Origin: Clostridiales bacterium
GTDB taxonomy: Bacteria > Bacillota > Clostridia > Peptostreptococcales > T1SED10-28
Reading direction: 5' to 3'
NCBI GenBank assembly: GCA_007134725.1
Contig: SLKF01000284.1
Location: forward strand, 1-14,933
DNA: 14,933 nt
Positions 1-6,981 of this stretch are shown piece after piece. Numbering within the stretch: the first letter of the stretch is position 1; every line of letters begins with the position of its first letter. The notes beneath the pieces are model-generated. The model searched no databases and was not told the DNA's origin. It saw nothing but the letters and a program-made list of their open reading frames with translations. A program made the position numbers and the translations under genes.

Positions 1-733
1 AGATAACACTTAAATCATGGGATATAAAAAGATAGGTCAGGCCGAAATCCTGTTGCAATTCAATCAGCAGATTGAGTACCTGGGATTGTATTGAAACGTC
101 CAGGGCGGATACCGCCTCATCTAAGACAATCAGCTTCGGGTTTAGAATTAAGGCTCTGGCCACGCCGATCCGCTGCCGCTGTCCTCCGGAAAATTCATGG
201 GGATAACGATAAATCTGCTTTCGATTCAGGCCCACTTTTTCCATGATTTTCTCGATCAGTTGGATCCGTTCTTCCCTGGTACCGATTTTATGGGCTTTTA
301 AGGGCTCCATCAGGATATCCAGCACCTTCATTCGAGGATTCAGCGAGCTGTAGGGATCTTGAAATACAATCTGAGCGTCCTTTTTTCGGTTGATCAGCTC
401 CTGGCCCTTAATTTTTGTCCAGTTCACCCCGTTGATGATTACCTCTCCCTCGGTGGGATCCACCAAATTTAACAGCACTTTACCCATGGTGGATTTTCCG
501 CAACCGGACTCCCCTACCAGACCGAAGGTCTCTCCTTCATTGATGGATAAGCTGACGCCGTCCACGGCCTTTACCTGCCCCACCACTTTGTTTAATATCC
601 CGCCGTATACGGGAAAATGTTTTTTCACATTTTTCACTTGGACCAGGGCTTTTTTATCCATGGCATTGAAAGAGGATTTCTGGTCGTGCTTAGGATTTAC
701 AGAAATATTTTCTTCAACCATTACATTACTCAT
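1..733 (-). CDS. oppF: Peptide ABC transporter ATP-binding protein OppF (partial, C-terminus beyond window)
   Basis: Cytoplasmic ATPase of an oligopeptide/dipeptide importer; pairs with OppD to power uptake. Translating the minus strand from ATG 733 gives 244 residues with every ABC motif in order: Walker [10 protein letters not shown] (74-82), Q-loop Q125 in FQDP, signature FSGGQRQR (181-188), Walker B LIVLDEA (201-207) and H-loop H239 in ISHDL. The YGGIL...AVDGVSL stretch (43-62) is typical of OppF/DppF. The frame runs open off the window edge; about 70-90 C-terminal residues should follow. The start is supported by AGAGGTG seven bases upstream. The ATG overlaps the oppD stop by 8 nt (726-733), implying translational coupling. 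A tail of about 29 residues precedes the ATPase domain. Last visible gene of the operon. Substrate specificity cannot be told from this subunit. Confidence 0.93.
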   Translation of the reverse strand, partial: MSNVMVEENISVNPKHDQKSSFNAMDKKALVQVKNVKKHFPVYGGILNKVVGQVKAVDGVSLSINEGETFGLVGESGCGKSTMGKVLLNLVDPTEGEVIINGVNWTKIKGQELINRKKDAQIVFQDPYSSLNPRMKVLDILMEPLKAHKIGTREERIQLIEKIMEKVGLNRKQIYRYPHEFSGGQRQRIGVARALILNPKLIVLDEAVSALDVSIQSQVLNLLIELQQDFGLTYLFISHDLSVI

Positions 734-1871
734 GAAAACGCACCTCTTCTCCGTCGATCTTCGTATATAAAAAGCACCGGCAATAATGCTCTTTTTCAAT
801 TTCTAAAAATTCCGGATCCTGCTGATGACAAATCTCCATTACCTCCGCGCAGCGATCCCGAAATTTACACCCATGGGTAAAGGTTCCCGGCAGCGGTACC
901 TGCCCCGGAATAGAGGGAAGTATTCCCCGGGTTTGACCGATCTTGGGAATGGATTTCAAAAGACCCCGGGTATAGGGATGTTTGGGATTTTTGTACAGCT
1001 CATAGACATCGGCCTGCTCCACGATTTCCCCGGAATACATGACCGCCACCCGGTCACACATTTCCGCCACCACTCCCAGGTCATGGGTAATAAAAAGAAT
1101 GGAGGTATCAATTTCGTTTTTCAAGGTTCCCATCAGCTCCAGAATCTGGGCTTGGATGGTTACGTCCAGGGCCGTGGTGGGCTCATCGGCGATTAGAATG
1201 TTAGGTCCGCAGGCCAGCGCGATGGCGATCATCGCCCGTTGTCGCATGCCTCCCGAAAGCTCATGGGGATAGGCTTTATAGATCTCCTCCGGCCGGGGGA
1301 TCCGAACCTTTTTCAGCATATCCACCGCTTTGATTTTGACTTCTTTTTTCGTCAGTTTCGTATGAATAAATAGAGACTCTTCAATTTGAGCCCCGATGGT
1401 GATAACGGGATTCAGAGAGGTCATAGGCTCCTGAAAGATCATGGAAATATCATTTCCCCGGATCTTTGCCATTTGGTTTTCCGTCTTTTTTAACAGATCT
1501 TCCCCGCGATAAATAATTTCTCCCGTGGGATAATTCCCCGGAGGACTGTCAATGAGCCGCATAATCGACATGGAGGTCACGCTTTTCCCACATCCCGACT
1601 CGCCCACAAGCCCCAGGGTTTCCCCTCTTCGAATATAAAGGGACACTCCGTTTACCACCCGTACCACCCGGTCTTCACTTTTAAATTCCAGGCTGAGGTT
1701 TTTGATCTCCAGCACATTTTCAGAAGTTTGCTGATCCTTTCCCTGGATTGCCTGGCCCTTACGCTGGCCCTGATTTATCCATGCTTCCGATGCATCACCG
1801 TTTTCCCGGCGATCGATGTTATTGGTTGAATCCTCTATTGTATCCTTCGGTAATTTTGTTGTAGTTTGCAT
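726..1871 (-). CDS. oppD: Peptide ABC transporter ATP-binding protein OppD
   Basis: Second ATPase of the peptide importer, 381 residues. Motifs in order: Walker A GESGCGKS (90-97), Q-loop Q147, signature LSGGMRQR (205-212), Walker B ILIADEP (225-231), H-loop H263. The C-terminal family domain (about 290-370) has a [10 protein letters not shown] motif and cysteines C335, C341, C348 and C364. This pattern matches OppD/DppD proteins, for which an iron-sulfur cluster has been described; cluster binding here is inference. ATG 1871 has GAGGAGGG eight bases upstream. A hydrophilic tail of about 50 residues, rich in N, D, Q and K, precedes the ATPase fold, whereas most homologues start the domain within about 5-10 residues. 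Fifteen bases separate it from oppC, and its 3' end overlaps oppF by 8 nt. Confidence 0.95.
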   Translation of the reverse strand: MQTTTKLPKDTIEDSTNNIDRRENGDASEAWINQGQRKGQAIQGKDQQTSENVLEIKNLSLEFKSEDRVVRVVNGVSLYIRRGETLGLVGESGCGKSVTSMSIMRLIDSPPGNYPTGEIIYRGEDLLKKTENQMAKIRGNDISMIFQEPMTSLNPVITIGAQIEESLFIHTKLTKKEVKIKAVDMLKKVRIPRPEEIYKAYPHELSGGMRQRAMIAIALACGPNILIADEPTTALDVTIQAQILELMGTLKNEIDTSILFITHDLGVVAEMCDRVAVMYSGEIVEQADVYELYKNPKHPYTRGLLKSIPKIGQTRGILPSIPGQVPLPGTFTHGCKFRDRCAEVMEICHQQDPEFLEIEKEHYCRCFLYTKIDGEEVRFHE

Positions 1872-1886
1872 GTCTTTCCCTCCTCG

Positions 1887-3542
1887 CTAATCTTTCAGTT
1901 TCGGATCCAAGGCGTCACGAAGTCCGTCTCCCAGTAGATTAAAAGCCAGTACCGTCATGACGATGGCCAATCCCGGGAATAAGGTAGGATGGAAAACATT
2001 TCGACTGTTATCCTTCGCCGCATTCAGCATGGCTCCCCACTCCGGCGCTGTAATATCTCCACCAAGTCCCAGATAACTGAGGACCGCACCAATGATGATC
2101 GCCGTACCGATTCGCATGGTCAGATACACAATTATAACCGATAAGGTTCCCGGTAGAATATGGCGGAAAATAATAACGTAATCCTTCACTCCGATGGATT
2201 TTGCCGCCTCCACATAGGTCATGTTTTTCACCGACATGGCCGAAGAGCGAACAATCCGTAGAAAGATGGGGACCGTAAACACCGCTACGGCAAAAATGAT
2301 GTTGATGATTCCCGGTCCTAAGATGGCAATCACCGCAATGGCCAAGAGTACCCCGGGAAAGGCCAGCAGTACATCGGATGCCCGGGTAAGCAGTGAGTCG
2401 ATTCGACCTCCATAATACCCGGCGATCAATCCCAAGGTGGTCCCCAGCAGGGCTCCGAGAATGACGGAAACAAAACCGATGGTAAGGGTTTGTCGGGTTC
2501 CTACCAACACCCGGCTGAAGATGTCCCGATTCTGATGATCCGTTCCGAAAAAATGCAGCGTGGAGGGGGGTTGATGTTTGTATAAGTCCACAAGCTGGGC
2601 TTCGGTTTCCTGAAACTGAAAGGCGGTCACGATCGGTTCCGCCTGGCCGAGAGCAGTAGGGCCTACAGGAATTTGCACTACGGTGGATAGACCACCCAAA
2701 CTTACCTGAACCGTGCCCACCCCTTCCTGGGCTGCGATAATCCTACCGTCCTCTTCTATGGTTAAGATTTCTTCATCCATATTTCCAAAAATGATGCCAA
2801 GGACGCCCTCTTCTACTGTTTCCACCTGCTGACCCACAATCCGTCCTCCTGTAGTGTCCTGGCTTCCTTGGAGTTCTTCCATTTCTTCAATAACCCGGGC
2901 AATCTCTGACCGGTCTTCCAAAACTTCTCCGTCACTGAGGTGTCCTTTAATTTCCAAGGTGATTTCCTCTCCGGGGGCAAAATAATCCTTCCCGGGGGTC
3001 ACTTCCACAGCCGTAAGTATGGGACGATAAAATTGGCTTTGGGTCACCACAATCCGTAGATAATTGGTCACATTTTCATGGCTGACCGCCACAAAGGTTT
3101 CCCCTTCGTTGACCGCCGTGGCCGTGATACTATCGGCGGAGCCTCGGGCATTGACCACCCTTCGATTTCCACTGTCTACCATGGGAACCCGGGTAGCTTC
3201 CACCACACTGCCGTCACTTAAAACCCACTGATAGCCGATATTTATACGATTGTCTCCCAGCTGGTCCTGATCTTCCTGGCTGTACTGGGAAAGCACATCC
3301 ACCGTAGGGTCGAAGGGTACAATGATCGGCGCCAGGATCGCCACAACAATGATAATAGCGATGGCAAAAAAGGCAATCAAAGCCATCTTTTGCTTGGAAA
3401 ACTTCTTCACAAAATCCTTAAAGGGGGAGTAGGGCTTTTCCTTTTCTCCACCGCCATTTTCTCTATGATCATCTCCCGGAGTCGTTCTTTCTCCGGGAAG
3501 GGGGCTGACACTTTTCGCTTGTTTCTCTGATTTATTTTTCAA
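1887..3542 (-). CDS. oppC: Peptide ABC transporter permease OppC with large extracytoplasmic Ig-like insertion
   Basis: Inner permease subunit of the peptide importer. The C-terminal half (about 330-551) is a normal OppC/DppC: entry motif HFFGTDHQNRDIFSRVLVGT, several membrane segments, and the EAA loop YVEAAKSIGVKDYVIIFRHI (443-462) that docks the ATPase. The protein has 551 residues; the family usually has about 290-320. After a hydrophilic 50-residue N-tail and TM1 (about 52-75), some 250 residues (81-330) are inserted in the first outside loop. Within it, SDG, EEDGRIIAAQEGVGTVQVSL and VVQIPV resemble the strand and turn pattern of bacterial Ig-like group 2 (BIG2) domains. There may be two modules, about 100-167 and 174-293. 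The start is TTG at 3542 with AAGGAG nine bases upstream; the next in-frame Met lies at TM1, so a later start would lose the tail. The oppB stop is 16 nt upstream. Confidence 0.92.
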   Translation of the reverse strand: MKNKSEKQAKSVSPLPGERTTPGDDHRENGGGEKEKPYSPFKDFVKKFSKQKMALIAFFAIAIIIVVAILAPIIVPFDPTVDVLSQYSQEDQDQLGDNRINIGYQWVLSDGSVVEATRVPMVDSGNRRVVNARGSADSITATAVNEGETFVAVSHENVTNYLRIVVTQSQFYRPILTAVEVTPGKDYFAPGEEITLEIKGHLSDGEVLEDRSEIARVIEEMEELQGSQDTTGGRIVGQQVETVEEGVLGIIFGNMDEEILTIEEDGRIIAAQEGVGTVQVSLGGLSTVVQIPVGPTALGQAEPIVTAFQFQETEAQLVDLYKHQPPSTLHFFGTDHQNRDIFSRVLVGTRQTLTIGFVSVILGALLGTTLGLIAGYYGGRIDSLLTRASDVLLAFPGVLLAIAVIAILGPGIINIIFAVAVFTVPIFLRIVRSSAMSVKNMTYVEAAKSIGVKDYVIIFRHILPGTLSVIIVYLTMRIGTAIIIGAVLSYLGLGGDITAPEWGAMLNAAKDNSRNVFHPTLFPGLAIVMTVLAFNLLGDGLRDALDPKLKD

Positions 3543-3558
3543 GGCTTTGCACTCCTTT

Positions 3559-4479
3559 CTAGCTGTACCGTATTTGTGGATTCAGATAAGCGTAGGTTAA
3601 ATCCACCAAAAGATTTACCCCTAAAAACTGTAGGGAAAACAGCATAATCAAGGCCTGCACCACGGGATAATCCCGATTGATGATGCCGTCGATCAAATAA
3701 CTGCCCAGCCCCGGCCAGGAAAACACGGTTTCAATGGCAATGGCGCCGCCGATCAGAAACCCGAACTGGAGTCCCGTCATGGTTACTACGGGAATCAGGG
3801 CATTGCGAAGGGCGTGCTTAAAGATTACGTTACGCCGAATCTGTCCTTTTGCCCGGGCGGTTCGGATATAGTCCTCACCCAGGGTTTCCAGTAAACTGGA
3901 GCGGGTAAATCTTGCCACAATGGCCGCCACGGTGGCTCCCAGTACAAAGGCGGGCATGATCAAATGCCTTATGCCGCCTATGCCGCTGGTGGGAAGCCAA
4001 CCCAGGCGTACCGCAAACACCTGCATCAACAGGAGTCCCAGCCAAAAAGAAGGAATGGAGATACTGGCTACGGATAAGGTCATTACCACCCGATCCAGCA
4101 GGGAGTTTCTTTTTACCGCGGAAATAATCCCCACCACCAATCCCGCCAAGGTTGCCCAAATCATACTGACCGAGGCCAGCACAAAGGTATTGATAAAGCG
4201 CCTGCCGATTTCGCTGGATACATTGGCCCGGGTCCGATAGGACACCCCAAAATCTCCCCGGACAACATTTCCCATATAGCGCACATACTGCACCGGCAGG
4301 GGATCATTAAAGCCTTCCCGTTCCCGCAGCTGCTGATAGGTATCCTGGTCGATTTCAATACCGTACATAATTCGTATGGGATCTCCCGGAGTTAAATGAA
4401 CAAATAAAAATGCCAAAATCGATACAATCAGGAGAATCGGTATCATTTGTAGCAGTCTTCGAACAATATAGGTTGCCAT
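3559..4479 (-). CDS. oppB: Peptide ABC transporter permease OppB
   Basis: Membrane permease that pairs with OppC to form the import channel. It has 306 residues, normal for OppB/DppB. TM1 is at about 8-29, followed by the family motif HLTPGDPIRIMYG (28-40), the loop DPLPVQYVRYMGNVVRGDFGVS (59-80), further membrane segments, and the EAA loop GEDYIRTARAKGQIRRNVIF (201-220) for ATPase contact. The conserved end SWPGLGSYLIDGIINRDYPVVQ (254-275) is present. ATG 4479 has AGAGGTGG six bases upstream. It is separated from the binding-protein gene by 368 bp of repeat-rich spacer, but oppC follows after only 16 nt. Higher expression of the binding protein than of the channel is common for such operons and would fit this spacing; that is inference. 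Confidence 0.95.
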   Translation of the reverse strand: MATYIVRRLLQMIPILLIVSILAFLFVHLTPGDPIRIMYGIEIDQDTYQQLREREGFNDPLPVQYVRYMGNVVRGDFGVSYRTRANVSSEIGRRFINTFVLASVSMIWATLAGLVVGIISAVKRNSLLDRVVMTLSVASISIPSFWLGLLLMQVFAVRLGWLPTSGIGGIRHLIMPAFVLGATVAAIVARFTRSSLLETLGEDYIRTARAKGQIRRNVIFKHALRNALIPVVTMTGLQFGFLIGGAIAIETVFSWPGLGSYLIDGIINRDYPVVQALIMLFSLQFLGVNLLVDLTYAYLNPQIRYS

Positions 4480-4543
4480 GTTCTTCCACCTCTTTTTCTC
4501 TAATCAGTTCCATAGTCCGTTCTCTAACCAATACATAATTAAT

Positions 4544-4572
4544 TCTATAATCAATCAGACTCTTATTTTCAA
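4544..4572 (-). promoter_or_regulatory. Candidate sigma-A promoter upstream of oppB
   Basis: On the minus strand TTGAAA (4572-4567) and TATAGA (4549-4544) are separated by 17 bp, a fair -35/-10 pair (5/6 and 4/6 matches). It sits about 65 bp upstream of oppB and could give the permease/ATPase genes a basal supply independent of the sigma-54 promoter. A/T-rich DNA yields such matches by chance. Confidence 0.3.
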
Positions 4573-4594
4573 CTTTTGGTTATTGCAAACCGAC

Positions 4595-4616
4595 GGGAAG
4601 AGTTTTGCCTCTTCCC
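4595..4616 (-). other. Perfect 8-bp stem-loop between the binding-protein gene and oppB
   Basis: GGGAAGAG and CTCTTCCC form a perfect stem with a 6-nt loop. In the transcribed (minus) direction no U-tract follows, so it is not a classical terminator for this operon. On the plus strand a T-run starts about 8 nt after the stem, but no plus-strand gene precedes it. A role as RNA processing or 3'-end stabilising stem for the binding-protein mRNA is inference. Confidence 0.4.
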
Positions 4617-4708
4617 ATCAGCTTTTTTTATTCTTTTGATACTTCTTTGATACCTCTTTCATATTTCTTCCGGCTTCTTTGTCTACCTTAAAAATTTATT
4701 GCTTTTCA

Positions 4709-4790
4709 GCATTTTTCTTGTGCGCAAGCATTTTTGTAACGCGAAAGCATTTTTCTTGCACAAGCATTTTTATAACGCGCAAGCATTTTT
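4709..4790. repeat. Five degenerate ~19-bp tandem repeats in the spacer before oppB
   Basis: The octamer GCATTTTT recurs at 4709, 4728, 4747, 4764 and 4783, i.e. at 19, 19, 17 and 19 bp. The tails between copies fall into two kinds, one like CTTGYGC or CTTGCAC and one like RTAACGCG, so neighbouring units alternate. On the transcribed strand the unit reads AAAAATGCTTGCGCGTTAT. It lies just after the binding-protein stop codon in the 368-bp gap 4480-4847. Besides this array, the gap holds the hairpin at 4595-4616 and a weak promoter candidate; I see no gene in it. Function unknown. Confidence 0.8.
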
Positions 4791-4847
4791 CTTGCATTTC
4801 AGGATTTCCTTGCTTTACGGTGCTTTTTTCCTTGCTTTTTAGTACTG

Positions 4848-6494
4848 TTATTGATTAATAAAATGTACACCGTTCATATCCACCGAGCCGTCCTGCATGA
4901 TATAGATTCCGCCGACTTCTGTTCGTTGTGCCGCTACGGCGTCCACCACATGTAAGAACACCCATGGAGCGTCTTGATAAATAATTTCCTGAGCTTGATG
5001 ATACAGTTCTAAACGTTCTTCTTCATTGGGATTTTCCAAGGCATCGTTTAGCAATTGATCCACTTCTTCATTAATATAAAAACCCGAGTTGTTATAGTTT
5101 GGTGGTACACGGTCAGATGCAAAGTTTGGTCTAAGACCCCAATCCGCTTCCCCGGTTCCCGGAGACCATCGACCGATCCATAAATCCGTACCGTCATTGT
5201 TATCCAGCATATCAAACAGGGTTCCACTCTCATAAGCCTGTACATCTACTTCGATACCGATTTCCCGAAGCTGCATGGCTACAAATTCAGCAATAGCCGT
5301 AAACTCTGTGGAGTTTCGGGTCCAAAGAGTGGCTTCAAAACCATCTTCCATACCGGCTTCCGCCATTAAGTCCAAAGCGCCGTCGATATCATATTCGTAT
5401 ACTGCCTGGGGACTGTAACCATATACCGGAGGCGCGATTGGAGAATCCGCTACCCGACCAAATCCGTCCACTACTTGGGCGATCAATTGATCTTTATCCA
5501 CTCCGTGGTTCATGGCACGACGAACATTTTCATCCTGATACTTCTCTTCCTGAAGATTCATTCCAATATAAAACACATTCATGGAAGGACCGGAAAACAC
5601 ATTAACGTATTCTTCGTCCATCAAACTGTCCGCTTCTCCTGTTGGCAGGGTGTCCACAAAATGAACTTCTCCTGTTTTCAGTTGATTTACCCGGGTGCTG
5701 GCTTCCTGAACCGAAGTAAACCGAATACTTTCCACCTGGGCCATATGATCCTGATCCCAGTAATCTTCATTTTTCTCTACTACCACATGCTGACCGTCTA
5801 ACCATTCCACATATCGGAAAGGTCCGGTTCCTATGGCATTTCGATCCAGATTATAGTCAGGATCCTCCATTTTTTTCTCCAACTCGTCCAAAGACTTCAT
5901 TCCCGCAGTAGGATGGGCTAAATAAGAAGCCATGGAAGCATTGGGCTCGGAAGCATGGATGATGATCTCAAATTCATCCGCCACTTCCACTTCCTCAATA
6001 AAGTTAAAGAAACTTCGTCTGGCCAAACCGTTGTCTTCATCCAGAACAAAGTCGAAATTTGCCTTTACCACTTCCGCATTAAACTCGGTACCGTCATGGA
6101 AGTTGATTCCTTCCCGAAGGGTAAACCGAAGTTCCGTAGCATCATCATTATACTCATAGGATTCTGATAGATAGGGAACAATATCCAGATTCTCGTCAAA
6201 TCGCAGCAAACCTTCAAACATGGTTTTTTGCACGGAGGTAGATACTCCGTCGGTGGAGTTGAAAGGATCCAAAGAGGTAGGCTCCGCCTCCAGGGCTACT
6301 ACGATCTCATCTCCCGCTTCGATCATGCCGCTTTCATCTTCTCCCTCTTCTTCTTCTTCGACGGGATCATCGGTACCTTCGGTTTCTTCCCCGTTTTCTT
6401 CATCCACAGGGTCTTCCACGTCACTACAGGCACTTACAAAAACCAGCATCGTTACCAACAACAATACAAACAATAGCATCTTTTTCTTCTTCAA
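4848..6494 (-). CDS. Peptide/glutathione-type ABC transporter substrate-binding lipoprotein (SBP family 5)
   Basis: Extracytoplasmic receptor that delivers peptides, or glutathione-like ligands, to OppBCDF. From the TTG at 6494 it has 548 residues: KKKK and a hydrophobic helix, then lipobox VSAC with the lipidated Cys at 23. An acidic linker follows (about 24-60, mostly E and D), then the mature family-5 fold beginning EIVVALEAEPTSLDPFNSTD. Motifs such as LREGINFHDGTEFNAE, NAIGTGPFRY and GEADWGLRPNFASDRVPPNY resemble the GsiB/DppA group more than classical OppA; this is judged from memory, not by a search. AAGGAGAGG lies seven bases before the TTG. An upstream in-frame ATG at 6623 would add 43 residues, has no ribosome binding site and would bury the signal peptide, so it is rejected. 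First gene of the importer operon, behind a sigma-54 promoter. Confidence 0.93.
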   Translation of the reverse strand: MKKKKMLLFVLLLVTMLVFVSACSDVEDPVDEENGEETEGTDDPVEEEEEGEDESGMIEAGDEIVVALEAEPTSLDPFNSTDGVSTSVQKTMFEGLLRFDENLDIVPYLSESYEYNDDATELRFTLREGINFHDGTEFNAEVVKANFDFVLDEDNGLARRSFFNFIEEVEVADEFEIIIHASEPNASMASYLAHPTAGMKSLDELEKKMEDPDYNLDRNAIGTGPFRYVEWLDGQHVVVEKNEDYWDQDHMAQVESIRFTSVQEASTRVNQLKTGEVHFVDTLPTGEADSLMDEEYVNVFSGPSMNVFYIGMNLQEEKYQDENVRRAMNHGVDKDQLIAQVVDGFGRVADSPIAPPVYGYSPQAVYEYDIDGALDLMAEAGMEDGFEATLWTRNSTEFTAIAEFVAMQLREIGIEVDVQAYESGTLFDMLDNNDGTDLWIGRWSPGTGEADWGLRPNFASDRVPPNYNNSGFYINEEVDQLLNDALENPNEEERLELYHQAQEIIYQDAPWVFLHVVDAVAAQRTEVGGIYIMQDGSVDMNGVHFINQ

Positions 6495-6651
6495 CGTTAT
6501 TCCTCTCCTTCTTAAAGATATTTTAGGTTTTTTAGGTAACCCGAAACCTGAAACCTGATCCGCTGTGGGTTCTAAGAGCTGAAAACCATTGTTTTCAACG
6601 TTCTTCAGCCTTTGTTGAACCAAGCGGTGTTTCTTAACACCTTACTTATAT
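6495..6651 (-). other. 5' untranslated leader of the binding-protein operon
   Basis: About 145 nt separate the predicted sigma-54 start site (near 6640) from the TTG start. The stretch contains an imperfect hairpin at 6525-6556 (AGGTT and AGGT pairing with ACCT and AACCT), just upstream of the ribosome binding site at 6502-6510. No known riboswitch motif is recognised. Confidence 0.4.
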
Positions 6652-6666
6652 GCAGGAATGGTGCCA
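6652..6666 (-). promoter_or_regulatory. Sigma-54 (-24/-12) promoter for the peptide importer operon
   Basis: The minus strand reads TGGCACCATTCCTGCA (6666-6651). Against the consensus TGGCAC-N5-TTGCA it matches every position except one T in the -12 element, with GG and GC at the required spacing. It is the right distance upstream of the binding-protein gene. The gene before it encodes a sigma-54 activator, so the promoter and activator explain each other. Transcription would start near 6640. Confidence 0.82.
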
Positions 6667-6721
6667 AAAGATTTTGAATCCGGGAAATTTTCTGTTATTT
6701 ATTCGGCTTTTTCCCTGAGGA

Positions 6722-6732
6722 GTCTTTAAGAC
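6722..6732. promoter_or_regulatory. Candidate activator-binding palindrome upstream of the sigma-54 promoter
   Basis: GTCTTTAAGAC is a perfect 5-bp inverted repeat with a 1-bp centre, about 60 bp upstream of the -24 element. A second inverted repeat, GTTCC-N6-GGAAC, lies at 6778-6793, about 120 bp upstream. Sigma-54 activators bind such upstream sites. Assignment to this activator is inference and short palindromes occur by chance. Confidence 0.3.
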
Positions 6733-6802
6733 GTTTACCTGAAAATCCTTCAAACCCTTATGATTACCCTGGGCAGCGTTCCTGGTGAGGAACCATGGCC
6801 AT

Positions 6803-6850
6803 AAAAAAAAGACCTTTAGAAAAATTTCAAAAGAAATTTTCAAAGGTCTT
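6803..6850 (-). terminator. Rho-independent terminator after the sigma-54 activator gene
   Basis: On the minus strand AAGACCTTT (6850-6842) pairs with AAAGGTCTT, extended by a second A/T-rich helix (GAAAATTTC / GAAATTTTT, one mismatch) around a TTTT loop, and is followed by a run of eight T. This is a strong intrinsic terminator. It separates the activator transcript from the importer operon, which then starts at its own promoter. Confidence 0.88.
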
Positions 6851-6903
6851 GGGGGTTTCTTTATTGGATGGAAAAACAGGATTTTTCTCTTTTGTTTTTT
6901 ATT

Positions 6904-6954
6904 AGTGCTTTATTGGTTATTATTTGGTGCTTAATTGTTGCTTACCTGGTGCTT
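6904..6954. repeat. Phased GGTGCTT-like short repeats downstream of the activator gene
   Basis: Related heptamers AGTGCTT, GGTGCTT, GTTGCTT and GGTGCTT begin at 6904, 6926, 6937 and 6948, i.e. 22, 11 and 11 bp apart, close to whole helical turns. They lie between the activator stop codon and its terminator, about 240-300 bp upstream of the sigma-54 promoter. A similar pair, TTGCTTTAC-GGTGCTTTTTT, occurs at about 4810-4828. They may be distant activator sites or merely low-complexity DNA. Confidence 0.45.
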
Positions 6955-6981
6955 TTTTACTGCCAGTGGTTATCATACATT

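Noticed and set aside
4709..4790. CRISPR array
   Set aside because: Units are about 19 bp, contiguous and degenerate, with no unique spacers and no cas genes.
6220..6558. Plus-strand open frame rich in Ser opposite the binding-protein N-terminus
   Set aside because: It is the antisense of the acidic linker and signal peptide of the binding lipoprotein; no ribosome binding site or family motif.
6494..6623. Upstream start at 6623 for the binding protein
   Set aside because: It lacks a ribosome binding site and would place 43 polar residues before the lipoprotein signal; the TTG at 6494 has AAGGAGAGG seven bases upstream.
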